This document shows positions 44,387 through 54,689 of a stretch of DNA of 64,000 bases, piece after piece (positions within the stretch are counted from its first letter, which is position 1; every line of letters starts with the position of its first letter). A program made the translations under genes and the position numbers. This DNA comes from CAXMST01 sp963793415. Lineage in GTDB: Bacteria; Actinomycetota; Thermoleophilia; Solirubrobacterales; 70-9. The notes below the pieces were generated by a model. The model ran no database searches and was not told the origin of the DNA. It was given only the letters and a program-made list of their open reading frames with translations. The stretch is taken from contig CAWCAC010000002.1 of assembly GCA_963793415.1 (NCBI GenBank), forward strand, positions 2,232,001 to 2,296,000, read 5' to 3'.

Positions 44387-44865
44387 CGCTCGATCACCCG
44401 GCGCCCGCGCGCCGCCGTCCAGGAATCGACGATCAGCGAGTCCCGGGCCTCGTTGAGGCCGGTCCAGACGAGCTCGGAGATCTCGAGCCGGAACAGGTGC
44501 ATGTCGTCGAGCCGGCGCTCCGGCTCGCCGTCGCCGGACGGGTAGACGCGGTCGAGCACAGCCTGCTCTTGGATCTCCTCAGCCGCGCCGGCGATCTTCG
44601 CGTCGCCCTGCCACGCCTCCGGCTCGTCGGAGCCGCTGTGCAGGGCGTATCGGGGATCGCGCCGCAGATCGAGCGCCTTGACCGCTCGCATCATGCTCCC
44701 GATCCAGACGTCGCCCTCGGCGAAGCGGATTTCGATGCCGCTGATCCGCGGCGAGCCGTCGCGGCGCAGGGTGGCGATCGTCTTGTGCACGTGCGCGTCG
44801 AACGCGGCCCGCGCCCGCTCGGCCAGGTCCGGCTCGGCCGCGAGGACTTCCTGCCAGCGGGCCAT
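44383..44865 (-). CDS. Pyridoxamine 5'-phosphate oxidase (PPOX) family protein
   Basis: 160 residues, split-barrel flavin-binding fold. AHVHKTIATLRRDGSPRISG is the first strand pair of PPOX proteins, GDVWIGSMMRAVKALDLRRD the cofactor-binding strand and helix start, and RYALHSGSDEPEAWQGDAKI the next strands. In actinobacteria this group binds F420, FMN or haem; the cofactor cannot be decided here. Single gene. Confidence 0.8.
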   Translation of the reverse strand: MARWQEVLAAEPDLAERARAAFDAHVHKTIATLRRDGSPRISGIEIRFAEGDVWIGSMMRAVKALDLRRDPRYALHSGSDEPEAWQGDAKIAGAAEEIQEQAVLDRVYPSGDGEPERRLDDMHLFRLEISELVWTGLNEARDSLIVDSWTAARGRRVIER

Positions 44866-44901
44866 TACCTCGAGGTTCCGGGCTTCGGGCTCCGGGCTCG
44901 G

Positions 44902-46617
<1,716 letters not shown>

Positions 46618-46717
46618 CAGCCGCAAGCGAGTGTAGCCCGGCCCGGGACGGAACCGGCAGGGCTCGGACCCGGAAATTGCGGGGAAGACGCGATTTCCGG
46701 CGCCGTCCGCCAGCGGG

Positions 46718-46723
46718 TAGTTT
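46718..46723 (+). promoter_or_regulatory. Candidate -10 box of a leaderless promoter
   Basis: TAGTTT lies 6 nt before ATG 46730 of the GFA-family gene; no ribosome binding site is present. Confidence 0.55.
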
Positions 46724-46729
46724 GCGCGC

Positions 46730-47215
46730 ATGAGCGATTCCGAGAAGACGAGCACGACGATCGACGGCGGATGCATGTGCGGCGGTGTCCGCTGGGAGTT
46801 GAGCGAGAGGCCGCTCGGCGCCGGCTGCTGCCACTGCAAGCGCTGCCAGCGGCGGACCGGCACGGCCTTCTCGCTGACCGCGCTGACGGTGCCCGGCTCG
46901 TTCAGCCTGATCGAGGGCGAGGAACTGCTCAGATCCTGGTCGGCGGGCGACGGCTGGACGAAGCACTTCTGCGGCCAGTGCGGCTCGCAGGTGATGACCA
47001 CGAACCCCGAGGACCCGGACGCCATCGCGCTGCGACTGGGCGGCTTCGACGAGGACCCGGAGGTCGAGGTCTTCTTCCACCAGTACACCGACTACGCCCC
47101 GGCCTGGGCGCCCGTCGCCGACGACGGCCTCCCCCGCTACCCCGAGCGCATCGACACCTCCTACGCGGAGGCCGCCAACGAGGCCGGCCGCAAGGCGGCC
47201 GAGGGCGGCAGCTAA
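46730..47215 (+). CDS. GFA family (Mss4-like fold) protein
   Basis: 161 residues. Zinc-binding Cys sets GGCMCGGVRW, CCHCKRCQRRTG and FCGQCGSQVM mark the family named for glutathione-dependent formaldehyde-activating enzyme. AFSLTALTVPGSFSLIEGEE and IALRLGGFDEDPEVEVFFHQ follow as usual. Most members have no proven reaction. It lies between the divergent pyrG gene and a 21-bp tandem repeat. Confidence 0.92.
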   Translation: MSDSEKTSTTIDGGCMCGGVRWELSERPLGAGCCHCKRCQRRTGTAFSLTALTVPGSFSLIEGEELLRSWSAGDGWTKHFCGQCGSQVMTTNPEDPDAIALRLGGFDEDPEVEVFFHQYTDYAPAWAPVADDGLPRYPERIDTSYAEAANEAGRKAAEGGS

Positions 47216-47260
47216 CCCCCATGAACAAGTCGAACGTCCGTGAGACCTACCTATAGGGGC

Positions 47261-47344
47261 AGCTGAGGGACGTTCGGGTTGAGCTGAGGGACGTTCCGGT
47301 TGAGCTGAGGGACGTTCGGGTTGAGCTGAGGGACGTTGGGGTTG
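47261..47344. repeat. Four tandem 21-bp repeats
   Basis: AGCTGAGGGACGTTCGGGTTG starts at 47261, 47282, 47303 and 47324 with one or two changes per copy. The array lies between convergent genes (GFA family and MraY-like). CGAACGTCC at 47231-47239 is an inverted partial unit. A 13-bp word of the unit (TCGGGTTGAGCTG) recurs inverted at 61357-61369 in another repeat. Confidence 0.9.
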
Positions 47345-47355
47345 GCGGGAGATCG

Positions 47356-48201
47356 CTACGGCTCGCGGACTCGGCCGAGCCGGTCTATGTCCCGGAGGAC
47401 CGGCAGGCGCTCGATCGCCGCCGAGATCGAGCGAAACTCGCCGTAGGCGGTGAGAGCGACGACGACCGCGAGCGCGACGAGGCGCGCGTCCTCGCCCAGC
47501 GTGACCAGCAGCGAGACCCCGGCGAGGGCGCCGACCAGGTTGGCGCCGGCGTCGCCGAGCATCGCCTTCTCGCGCAGCGTCAGCGCCGCGCCGACGATCG
47601 CCGGCCCGATGAAGACGCCAAGCAATTCGACCGGATAGAGGGTCCAGGCGCCAAGGCAGAGACCGGCGAGCAGGATCACGAACGCCTTCTCGACCCGGCC
47701 CGGCCGCAGGTCGAACAGGTTGAAGAGGTTGGTCGCCAGCAGCAGCAGGGCGAGGTCGACGAGGTAACCGGGCCACTCGCGCCCCAGCCCCGAGACCGCG
47801 AAGGCGGCGAGCCCGAAGGCACCGACGGCCTTGATCGCACCGGTCGAGAGTCGCCCGGAGGCGACTGCGCGCGCGTGCCCTCTCCAGCCCCGGTGGGTGT
47901 CGCCCTCGTGGCCGCGGCCGAGCATGTCGTCGAGCAGGCCGAGGAAGGCGACGCCGATCACGAAGCCGAGCCAGCGCCCCAGGCCAGGGTCGAGCAGGTC
48001 GAGGTCGGCGCGGTCGTCGAGCACGGCGAGCGGCACCAGCGCGATCAGCGAGACGGAGACGAGCAGCGCCCCGAGCGGGAACGCGAGCCGGGCGCCGCGG
48101 AAGTTCTCGCGCAGCAGGCCGGTGGCGACCATGTCGTCCGACCAGCGCGGCAGCAGCAGGGCCGCGAGGCCGGCGGAGAGGAAGATCGCGATCAGCTCCA
48201 T
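47356..48201 (-). CDS. MraY/WecA-like phosphoglycosyltransferase family membrane protein
   Basis: 281 residues with about eight to ten hydrophobic segments. LLRENFRGARLAFPLGALLV resembles the MraY N-terminal N-x-R-G motif; GVAFLGLLDDMLG the catalytic D-D motif; ATNLFNLFDLRPGRVEKAF the N-x-x-N-x-x-D motif; and MLGDAGANLVGALAGVSLLV the G-D-x-G-x-x-x-x-G motif. Full MraY and WecA are longer, so this is a shorter divergent member. It probably links a sugar phosphate to a polyprenyl carrier, or has lost that role. It sits between steB and pyrG, a place not occupied in the M. tuberculosis order. Confidence 0.82.
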   Translation of the reverse strand: MELIAIFLSAGLAALLLPRWSDDMVATGLLRENFRGARLAFPLGALLVSVSLIALVPLAVLDDRADLDLLDPGLGRWLGFVIGVAFLGLLDDMLGRGHEGDTHRGWRGHARAVASGRLSTGAIKAVGAFGLAAFAVSGLGREWPGYLVDLALLLLATNLFNLFDLRPGRVEKAFVILLAGLCLGAWTLYPVELLGVFIGPAIVGAALTLREKAMLGDAGANLVGALAGVSLLVTLGEDARLVALAVVVALTAYGEFRSISAAIERLPVLRDIDRLGRVREP

Positions 48202-48210
48202 CGGAACGGA

Positions 48211-49080
48211 TCAGGGACCGGTGGAGGCGCCGAGCAGGTCCGGGACGAGTCCGTCTGCGCCCTCCTTGACCCCGAAGTCGCCATCGGCGCCGCGCAGCGC
48301 GAAGACGATCGCGACCTGACCCGCGAGCAGGTCGGCATCGTCGACCGTGGCGACGCCGACCCTGCTTGCCCCCGCGAGGGTCGTCGGATCGGTCTCGGTC
48401 CGCTCGGCCGCGACCGTGCCGATCGCCTCGGCCTCGATCCCGGACATCAGGCCCTCGTAGAAGTCCTCGGTCTGATCGAGCTCGGCGCCCTCGAGGTCCT
48501 CGAGGTCGGTCGGCAGAATCACCACCCGGTCGACGTTCTCGAGATCGCCGCTGAAGCGGGAGAAGAGCTCGGTCCTGACGTTCTCGACGAGGCGGCTGCC
48601 GCCGGGGATGCCGGCGCCGACGTCCTCGCCGAGCCGGTCGAGCGGCGCGCCGCCGCGCCTGGCGCCTGCGTAACGCGGGCCGGCGGCGTCGGCGAGCGCC
48701 TCGGGATCGACCGGAGCCGCGATCACCGCCTTCGCCGCGACCTCGGCCCCGGTCGGGGCTAGAGCCTCCTCGACGTCGGCGACGGTCTCCTCGTCGAGGT
48801 CGCCGAGCCCGATGATCGCCACCGACGAGCCGGAGAGGCGTTCGCCGACCAGCGCCGGGTAGACCTTGCTGCCGAACTGCCGCTCGCGCTCGAGCGACGC
48901 CTCCGCCTCCTCGGCTCTCGACTCGGCCGCCTCGAGATCGCTCCGAAGGCTGTCAACGAGCTCTTCGTCGGCGGCGGAGACGACGTCGTCGGCGAGTCCG
49001 ACCCCGATCACGATCCCGATCGCGAGCGCGATGAAAACCGCCACAAGTGACGCGGCGTGGTATCTCCCGCTGTAGCCCAT
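48211..49080 (-). CDS. steB: SteB/MctB family protein (copper transporter/cell separation)
   Basis: 289 residues. One N-terminal membrane helix, SLVAVFIALAIGIVIGVGLA, an ADEELVDSLRSDLEAAESRA coiled coil, and a C-terminal domain with SSVAIIGLGDLDEETVADVE. This is the plan of the MctB family: Rv1698 of M. tuberculosis was described as a copper transport protein, while the corynebacterial homologue SteB works with SteA in cell separation. The gene lies 33 nt downstream of steA, as in those species. Confidence 0.88.
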   Translation of the reverse strand: MGYSGRYHAASLVAVFIALAIGIVIGVGLADDVVSAADEELVDSLRSDLEAAESRAEEAEASLERERQFGSKVYPALVGERLSGSSVAIIGLGDLDEETVADVEEALAPTGAEVAAKAVIAAPVDPEALADAAGPRYAGARRGGAPLDRLGEDVGAGIPGGSRLVENVRTELFSRFSGDLENVDRVVILPTDLEDLEGAELDQTEDFYEGLMSGIEAEAIGTVAAERTETDPTTLAGASRVGVATVDDADLLAGQVAIVFALRGADGDFGVKEGADGLVPDLLGASTGP

Positions 49081-49113
49081 CGACGAGGAATGTACCCGGC
49101 GCCCGCCCCGTCC

Positions 49114-50310
49114 CTACCAGCCGAAGACGTGACGGATCTTGAGCCAGAGCAGCTCGGTGACGTTGTCCAGCCCGGGCGAGGCGGCGGCGACGATCACGAG
49201 CAGAAGCAGGAAGGCGACCGCGAACATCGCGATTCCGGACTTGCCGAGACCGGGCTGGTAGAGGCGGCTGACCCCCTTGGCGTCGACCAGCGTCTCGCCC
49301 ACCCGCAGCCTCGTCAGGAAGGTCGATGACATGCCCGCCCGGTTCTTGTCGAGGAACTCGGTCAGGTTGAAGTGGGCGCCGACGGTGACGATCAGCCGCG
49401 CCCCACGCTCATGCGCGAGCAGCATCGCGACGTCCTGGCTGGTGCCCGCGGCCGGCACGAGCAGGTGGTCGACGCCAAGCTTCTCGAGCCGCTCGTGCCC
49501 CGGCGCGCGGCCGTCGGGGTAGGCGTGGACGATCAGCTCGGCCTTCGAGCGCAGCGCCGCGTCGGTCGCGGAATCCATGTCGCCGAGGATCACGTTCGGC
49601 TTGAAGCCCGCTTCGAGCACGGCGTCGGCGCCACCGTCTACGGCGACGATCAGCGGCCGCACGTCGCGGATGTAGGCGCCGAGGGCGGCAAGGTCCTCGC
49701 GGTAGTCGGGCCCGCGCACGACGATCAGGACGTGGCGGTCGCGGAAGTCGGTCTGCACGGCGGGGAAGTCGATGTCGCCGGAGAGCAGCTCGCTCTCCTC
49801 GCGCACGTGCTCGATCGTGTTCGTCGCGAAGTCGGCGAGAGCGCGGTCGATCAGCTCGCGCTGGGTATCGAGCCGCTCGGCCGTCTGCTCGAGGGTGAGC
49901 CGCTCCCCGATCGCGATCCGCTCGTCGTCGCGCAGCAGCCGGTCGCCGTCGACCTCGATCCGCTCGCCATCCTCGAGCAGGTCGAACAGGTCGGGACCGG
50001 CGACGTCGATCAGAGGAACGCCGGCGCGGGCGAGGAGCAGCGGTCCGACATTCGGGTAGCGCCCGGTCGAGCTCGGCGAGTTGTTGAGCACCGCGACGAC
50101 CCCGGAGGCGGCGAGGTCCTCGGCCGCGATCCGGTCGAGGTTCGCGTGGTCGATCACGGCGATCTCGTCCGCCGCGAGCTTCTTGACGAGGTCCTTGGTC
50201 CGCTTGCCGAGCCGCACGCGGCCGCTGAAGCGCACCGCGCCGTGCGCGGTCGGCGACGCCGTCTTCTCCCTGCGAACCGATCGGAGACGCCCTGAGGTTG
50301 GGGTCTTCAC
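49114..50310 (-). CDS. steA: SteA family cytokinetic protein (thiamin pyrophosphokinase-like domain)
   Basis: 398 residues, orthologous by order and sequence to M. tuberculosis Rv1697. IAVIDHANLDRIAAEDLAAS opens the N-terminal domain; LIVAVDGGADAVLEAGFKPN followed by VILGDMDSATDAALRSKAEL is the thiamin-pyrophosphokinase-like catalytic fold; HFNLTEFLDKNRAGMSSTFL follows; and a single membrane helix, SGIAMFAVAFLLLLVIVAAA, lies near the C-terminus. In Corynebacterium SteA binds SteB at the septum. GTG 50310 is chosen over TTG 50328 because CATAAT lies 7 nt upstream. Confidence 0.92.
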   Translation of the reverse strand: MKTPTSGRLRSVRREKTASPTAHGAVRFSGRVRLGKRTKDLVKKLAADEIAVIDHANLDRIAAEDLAASGVVAVLNNSPSSTGRYPNVGPLLLARAGVPLIDVAGPDLFDLLEDGERIEVDGDRLLRDDERIAIGERLTLEQTAERLDTQRELIDRALADFATNTIEHVREESELLSGDIDFPAVQTDFRDRHVLIVVRGPDYREDLAALGAYIRDVRPLIVAVDGGADAVLEAGFKPNVILGDMDSATDAALRSKAELIVHAYPDGRAPGHERLEKLGVDHLLVPAAGTSQDVAMLLAHERGARLIVTVGAHFNLTEFLDKNRAGMSSTFLTRLRVGETLVDAKGVSRLYQPGLGKSGIAMFAVAFLLLLVIVAAASPGLDNVTELLWLKIRHVFGW

Positions 50311-50364
50311 GCCCTTGATTATGCGCAATGAGCGGACGGCCGGGGTGGGCCCGGAAGCCCGCGA

Positions 50365-52041
50365 TCAGGCTGCGAGCAACTCCCGGGCATGCTTGTCGGC
50401 CGCTTCGTCGCTGCCCTCGGCGCCGAGCATGCGGACGATCTCGCCCACCAGCTCCTCACCTTCGACCCGCTCGACGCGCGCGACGGTGCCCTCGCCGGCG
50501 GCCGACTTCTCGACCGTGAAGTGAGCGCTGGCGAGCGATGCGACCTGAGGCAGGTGCGTGATGCAGATCAGCTGGCGCTCCGCTCCGAGCGCCCGCAGCC
50601 GCTCGCCAACCCGGCGAGCGACCTTGCCGCCGATACCGGCGTCGATCTCGTCGAAGACCATCGTCTCGACAGCGGCGCCGGGGCCGAGGCCGGCCAGCGC
50701 CAGCATCACCCGCGAGAGCTCGCCGCCGGATGCGGTCTCACCGAGCGGCGCCAGCGGCATCCCCGGGTTGGTCGCGACTCGCAGCTCGACCAGCTCCGCG
50801 CCGGAGGCCCCGAAGCCGTCCGGATGCGGCTCGAGGCCGACCTCGAGCCGGGCACCGTCCATCGCCAGCTGACCGAGCTCGGCGACGACGTCGGCCTCGA
50901 GCTTCGGGGCAGCGGCCGCTCGCGAGGCGGTCAGCTCGGCCGCGAGCCCGGCGCGCTCTCGCCGAGCAGCCTCGACCGTGTCGGCGAGCTGGCCGAGGCG
51001 CTCCTCGGTGCGGTCGAGGCGCTCGATCTCCTCCGCGCAACTGCGGGCGTGCTCGAGGACGGACTCGATCGTGCCGCCGTGCTTGCGAAGCAGCCGGTCG
51101 AGGCCGTCGAGCCTGGACTCGACGAGCTCGAGCCGCTCGGGATCCGCCTCGAGGCCCTCGAGGACGGATCGCAGCTCGCCGGTCAGATCGGCAAGCTCGA
51201 CCGAGAGCGCCGCCGAGCGGTCGGCGAGCGAGGCGAGCTCGACGTCGACGTCGCGGCTGCGGACCAGCGCCGCCTCGGCGATCGCGACGGCCGAGCCGGC
51301 CCCTCCCTCCCCGTCGGCGCCGCCCAGCGCGGCGAGCGCCTCCGCGAGGCCCTCGCGCAGGCCTTCGAAACCACGCAGCCGGTTGCGCTCGGCGACCAGG
51401 CCCTCGTACTCAGAGGGCTCGGGGCCGAGCTCCTCGATCTCGGCGAGCTCGAAGCGCAGCAGGTCGAGGTCGCGCTCGCGGGCCCCCTCCCGCTCGCGCA
51501 GCTCGGCGAGCTCGCGCTCGGCGGCGCCGACGGCGCGGTGAGCCTCGGCGTAAGAGTCGCGCAGCTCGAGGTGGGTCTCGCCGGCGTAGGAGTCGAGGAT
51601 CTCACCCTGAACCGAGGTCAGCGTCAGTTTGCGGTGCTCGTGCTGGCCGTAGAAGGCGAGCAGGCGGGAACCGACGACCCGTAGGTCCGAGGCTGCGGCG
51701 GCGCGGCCGCCGAGGAACGCCGTCGAGCGGCCGGCGGCGGAGACGCGGCGGGCGAGCACGATCTCGGTGGCGTCGTCGGGGAGCCGCTCGAGCAGCTCCG
51801 CCAGTTCGGGATCCTCGCGCAACCCCGGATCCAAATCGAAGGCGCCCTCGACCCAGGCCTCCGTGGCTCCGGGGCGGACGATGCCGCTGCGCGGGCGGCC
51901 GCCGAGCAGCAGGTCGAGCGAGTGCGCGAGCACGGTCTTGCCCGCGCCCGTCTCGCCCGTGATCGCGTTCAGGCCGGCCTCGAAGCGCAGCTCCGCACGC
52001 TCGATCAGGAGCAGGTTCTCGATCCTCAGCTCGCGCAACAT
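50365..52041 (-). CDS. recN: DNA repair protein RecN
   Basis: 558 residues, SMC-like ATPase acting in double-strand break repair. LRELRIENLLLIERAELRFE at the N-terminus, Walker A in ITGETGAGKTVLAHSLDLLL, a long coiled coil rich in Glu and Arg with QHEHRKLTL before it, the signature SGGELSRVMLALAGLG and Walker B VFDEIDAGIGGKVARRVGER near the end. ATG 52041 has GGGAG directly adjacent; GTG 52050 is an alternative. Part of tlyA-nadK-recN-steA-steB. Confidence 0.95.
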   Translation of the reverse strand: MLRELRIENLLLIERAELRFEAGLNAITGETGAGKTVLAHSLDLLLGGRPRSGIVRPGATEAWVEGAFDLDPGLREDPELAELLERLPDDATEIVLARRVSAAGRSTAFLGGRAAAASDLRVVGSRLLAFYGQHEHRKLTLTSVQGEILDSYAGETHLELRDSYAEAHRAVGAAERELAELREREGARERDLDLLRFELAEIEELGPEPSEYEGLVAERNRLRGFEGLREGLAEALAALGGADGEGGAGSAVAIAEAALVRSRDVDVELASLADRSAALSVELADLTGELRSVLEGLEADPERLELVESRLDGLDRLLRKHGGTIESVLEHARSCAEEIERLDRTEERLGQLADTVEAARRERAGLAAELTASRAAAAPKLEADVVAELGQLAMDGARLEVGLEPHPDGFGASGAELVELRVATNPGMPLAPLGETASGGELSRVMLALAGLGPGAAVETMVFDEIDAGIGGKVARRVGERLRALGAERQLICITHLPQVASLASAHFTVEKSAAGEGTVARVERVEGEELVGEIVRMLGAEGSDEAADKHARELLAA

Positions 52042-52126
52042 CTCCCGCACTGATTAGCAGCGGGCACCGACGGATCCGCCTCGCCGCACCTGCTCAAGCA
52101 GGGCCGATTCGGGCCCTCTGCAGGGC

Positions 52127-52984
52127 TTACTGGGTGAGACGCCCGAACTTGTCGCGGATACGCCCGTAGAAGGTGCCGCCCTCGAGCTGGGCGAGGTGAC
52201 TCAGCCCGTCGCGGAAGCGCACCGCCAGCTCGGCCCCCGGCTCGAGCAGGCCGGCCTGGACGCCGTCGATGGCGACATCGACCGAGTCGATCGTGCCGAC
52301 GTTGTGGACGTGGAGCACGTCGTCGGGGGCGACCACCAGCGGTCGCGAGGTGAGCGTGTGCGGGGCGATGAAGCTGACCACGTAGCCCTCCACGCCCCAG
52401 GCGAGGATCGGGCCGCCGTTGGCGAGGTTGTAGCCGGTCGAGCCGACCGGGGTCGCGGCGACGAGCCCGTCACAGCGCACGTGCCCGACCTCGCGGCCGC
52501 CGAGCCGGTAGGAGAGCTCGGCGACGCGATGATGCGGCCGCCGCGTGAAGGAGACGTCGTTGAGCCCGGCCCGGGGCCCGTCCGGAAGAGCGGCCTCCAG
52601 CGCCGGCAGCTCGATCACCTCGAAGTCGCCGGCGAAGGCCGCCTCGAGCCCGCGCTCGAGCGCCTGCGACTCGGCTGCCGCGAGGAAGCCGACGGTGCCG
52701 TAGTTGATCCCGAAAACCGGGACCCGTGTGCCGGCGTACAGCCGCAAGCCCTTGAGGATCGTGCCGTCGCCGCCGAGCGCCAGGCAGAGGTCCGGCTCGC
52801 CCTCGAGCTCGGCGAGCGGCAGCAGTCCCTCGGCGGCATCCGAGTGTTTTTCGAACTCCTCCGCGTCCGCGTAGAGAGCGCAGCCGGCCCGCTCGGCCGC
52901 GGCGCGGGCGGCGATCACGCCCGGGCGCGAACCGTCGGCATGGCCCTGGCTGAGCACGGCGGCGGTCTTGATCGAGCGGCTCAC
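52127..52984 (-). CDS. nadK: NAD kinase
   Basis: 285 residues. Phosphorylates NAD+ to NADP+. LCLALGGDGTILKGLRLYAG carries the GGDGT motif; VFGINYGTVGFLAA the NxG(x)LGF block; and HVRCDGLVAATPVGSTGYNL followed by ANGGPI the conserved NAD-binding loop. GTG 52984 overlaps the tlyA stop by 4 bp (GTGA), which indicates coupling to tlyA. Confidence 0.96.
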   Translation of the reverse strand: MSRSIKTAAVLSQGHADGSRPGVIAARAAAERAGCALYADAEEFEKHSDAAEGLLPLAELEGEPDLCLALGGDGTILKGLRLYAGTRVPVFGINYGTVGFLAAAESQALERGLEAAFAGDFEVIELPALEAALPDGPRAGLNDVSFTRRPHHRVAELSYRLGGREVGHVRCDGLVAATPVGSTGYNLANGGPILAWGVEGYVVSFIAPHTLTSRPLVVAPDDVLHVHNVGTIDSVDVAIDGVQAGLLEPGAELAVRFRDGLSHLAQLEGGTFYGRIRDKFGRLTQ

Positions 52985-53811
52985 GAGTGACTCGCCTCCC
53001 CGGCGGCCTGCGGCTGGGAGGCGACCGCGCCCTCGGCCTCGACGAGGGCCCGGGCCGCCAGGTCCGCGAGTGGCTCGCCGGCGCCGAGCAGCAGGAATAT
53101 CTCGACGTTTCCCTTCGGGCCGGGCAGGCCGGCAGCGGCGACGCCGGTCGCCTCGAGGCCGAGCTCGGCCGCGGCTTCGGCCACGGTGACGACCGCCTCC
53201 GCACGCAAGGCCGGGTCACGGACGACGCCGCCCTTGCCGACGCGCTCGCGCCCGAGCTCGAACTGGGGCTTGACCATCGCCAGGATCGGCGCCCCGGACT
53301 CGGCGGCACCAGCGATCGGGCCGAGCAGCTTGCGGAGCGAGATGAAGCTGACGTCGATCGTCACCAGCTGCGGGGCGAACGGCAAGTCGCCGGCGGCCAG
53401 ATCGCGGGCGTTGAAGCCCTCGATCACCGTCACCCGCTCGTCGTTGCGCAGCTTCCAGTCGAGCTGGCCGTGGCCGACGTCGAGCGCGACCACCTCGGCC
53501 GCGCCGCGCTGCAGCAGGCAGTCGGTGAAGCCACCGGTCGAGGCGCCGGCGTCGAGGCAGCGCAGCCCCGCCGGGTCGATCCCGAAGCGGTCGATCGCGG
53601 CCTCGAGCTTCTGGCCGCCGCGGGAGACGTAGGGCGGCGGGCCGTCGACGCTGATCCTGATCTCCTCGGGGACCATCTGGCCCGGTTTGGTCGGGCGCTC
53701 GCCGCCCTTGCCGATGCGGACGTGACCGGCCCTGATCGAGCTCGCGGCAGCGGTGCGCGACGGGGCGAGGCCCCGCTCCGCCACGAGGGTGTCGAGTCGG
53801 CGCTGGGCCAT
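52981..53811 (-). CDS. tlyA: TlyA family rRNA 2'-O-methyltransferase
   Basis: 276 residues. The N-terminal S4 RNA-binding domain is RLDTLVAERGLAPSRTAAAS with GHVRIGK; the FtsJ-like methyltransferase domain has YVSRGGQKLEAAIDRF, CLDAGASTGGFTDCLLQRGA (SAM motif I), LVTIDVSFISLRKLL and AMVKPQFELGRERVGKGGVV. In mycobacteria TlyA methylates 16S and 23S rRNA and its presence decides capreomycin sensitivity. TACTTT lies 7 nt before ATG 53811. First gene of the tlyA-nadK-recN-steA-steB unit. Confidence 0.95.
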   Translation of the reverse strand: MAQRRLDTLVAERGLAPSRTAAASSIRAGHVRIGKGGERPTKPGQMVPEEIRISVDGPPPYVSRGGQKLEAAIDRFGIDPAGLRCLDAGASTGGFTDCLLQRGAAEVVALDVGHGQLDWKLRNDERVTVIEGFNARDLAAGDLPFAPQLVTIDVSFISLRKLLGPIAGAAESGAPILAMVKPQFELGRERVGKGGVVRDPALRAEAVVTVAEAAAELGLEATGVAAAGLPGPKGNVEIFLLLGAGEPLADLAARALVEAEGAVASQPQAAGEASHS

Positions 53812-53818
53812 GCCGTCA

Positions 53819-53824
53819 AAAGTA
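53819..53824 (-). promoter_or_regulatory. Candidate -10 box of the tlyA operon, leaderless
   Basis: On the minus strand TACTTT lies 7 nt before ATG 53811, which puts the expected transcription start on or next to the start codon. Confidence 0.55.
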
Positions 53825-53871
53825 CCGGCAACGTCTCGCCGCGAGCGCGTTCCTCAGTGATTTGGGATGAC

Positions 53872-53887
53872 TGTGACCACACTCACA
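53872..53887. promoter_or_regulatory. CRP-type operator upstream of tlyA
   Basis: TGTGACCACACTCACA fits the CRP/GlxR consensus TGTGA-N6-TCACA in every fixed position. Its centre is about 68 bp upstream of the start expected from the -10 box at 53819, close to class I activator positions. Confidence 0.65.
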
Positions 53888-53986
53888 GACAAATCGTACG
53901 TTCGTTCGTATCTTTCACCTCAGTCTTAGCGACCGAGCTTCAACGCAGGTCGCCCTCCCAAACCACATACTCTCCTCCCTGTACCC

Positions 53987-54016
53987 CAGAAACGCCCCGC
54001 TTGCGGGGCGTTTCTG
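53987..54016. terminator. Intrinsic terminator
   Basis: CAGAAACGCCCC pairs with GGGGCGTTTCTG, a 12-bp perfect stem around a GCTTGC loop; on the plus strand TTTCTGTTTGTCT follows. It sits 25 nt downstream of the minus-strand pilin genes and upstream of the tlyA promoter, so it probably insulates the two minus-strand units. Confidence 0.8.
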
Positions 54017-54041
54017 TTTGTCTGGGTGGAGTCAGGCGACC

Positions 54042-54689
54042 CTAGGCGGGCGGGCAGGCCGCGTTTACGTCCGCAGAGCACTCGACCCAGGCGTACCGCC
54101 GCCAGAGCGACAGTGGCGCGCTGACGGCGTCGCCGAGCTCATTGAGCCGCACCCGCAGCCCGAGGCGAGCGTAGATCCGGCGGGTGACGTCGTCGATCGT
54201 GGCGCTGCAGATAACTGGGCGAACCAACAGGCGCTCGGTCGCGTGGAGCAGCTCAGGCGGCTGCTCGAGGATCCCCGGCAGATCGAGGTCGACGGCAACC
54301 GTCGTCGCGCAGCTCGCAGAGACGCCATTACCCAGACCGAGGATGTCCAGCTCACAGGTCTCCCCCTCCCCGAGGGCGATGAGATCGCCGGCGGCGTCCT
54401 CGGCCACGCAGCCGAGCGTCTGCAGCGTGCCCTCGCTGAACGAGGCCAAAGTCCCCGCTTCATTGGCGACCAGCAGCCTGTTCATCCGCCAGGTGGTGAT
54501 GTCGAGAGCCGACTCTGCGGCCGTGAAGGCATCCGCCGAAGAGCGGTCGCGGTCGCTGCCCTGGATCGCCGAGATCGCCACGCGCGCCCCGATCGCCGTC
54601 ACGATCAGAATGATCGCGAGTACGGCGACGGTCGAAGCGAGCGCGAACCCGCTCTCGTCGCAGCAACGGTGGCTCCCGGGCGTCATCAC
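54042..54689 (-). CDS. PilX-like minor pilin component
   Basis: 215 residues. After DESG comes a hydrophobic helix, FALASTVAVLAIILIVTAIG, and then SDRDRSSADAFTAAESALDI; the pattern A-x-x-A-A-E-S-x-L is common in PilX and GspK-like minor pilins. The Glu at position 5 of mature pilins is missing, as in other PilX-type components. Four or more Cys in the C-terminal part could form disulphides outside the cell. ATG 54689 overlaps the stop of the preceding prepilin gene (ATGA). Last of three pilin-like genes. Confidence 0.7.
   Translation of the reverse strand: MMTPGSHRCCDESGFALASTVAVLAIILIVTAIGARVAISAIQGSDRDRSSADAFTAAESALDITTWRMNRLLVANEAGTLASFSEGTLQTLGCVAEDAAGDLIALGEGETCELDILGLGNGVSASCATTVAVDLDLPGILEQPPELLHATERLLVRPVICSATIDDVTRRIYARLGLRVRLNELGDAVSAPLSLWRRYAWVECSADVNAACPPA

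Noticed and set aside
47261..47344. A CRISPR array
   Set aside because: The 21-bp units are directly adjacent with no spacers, and no cas gene is present in the window.
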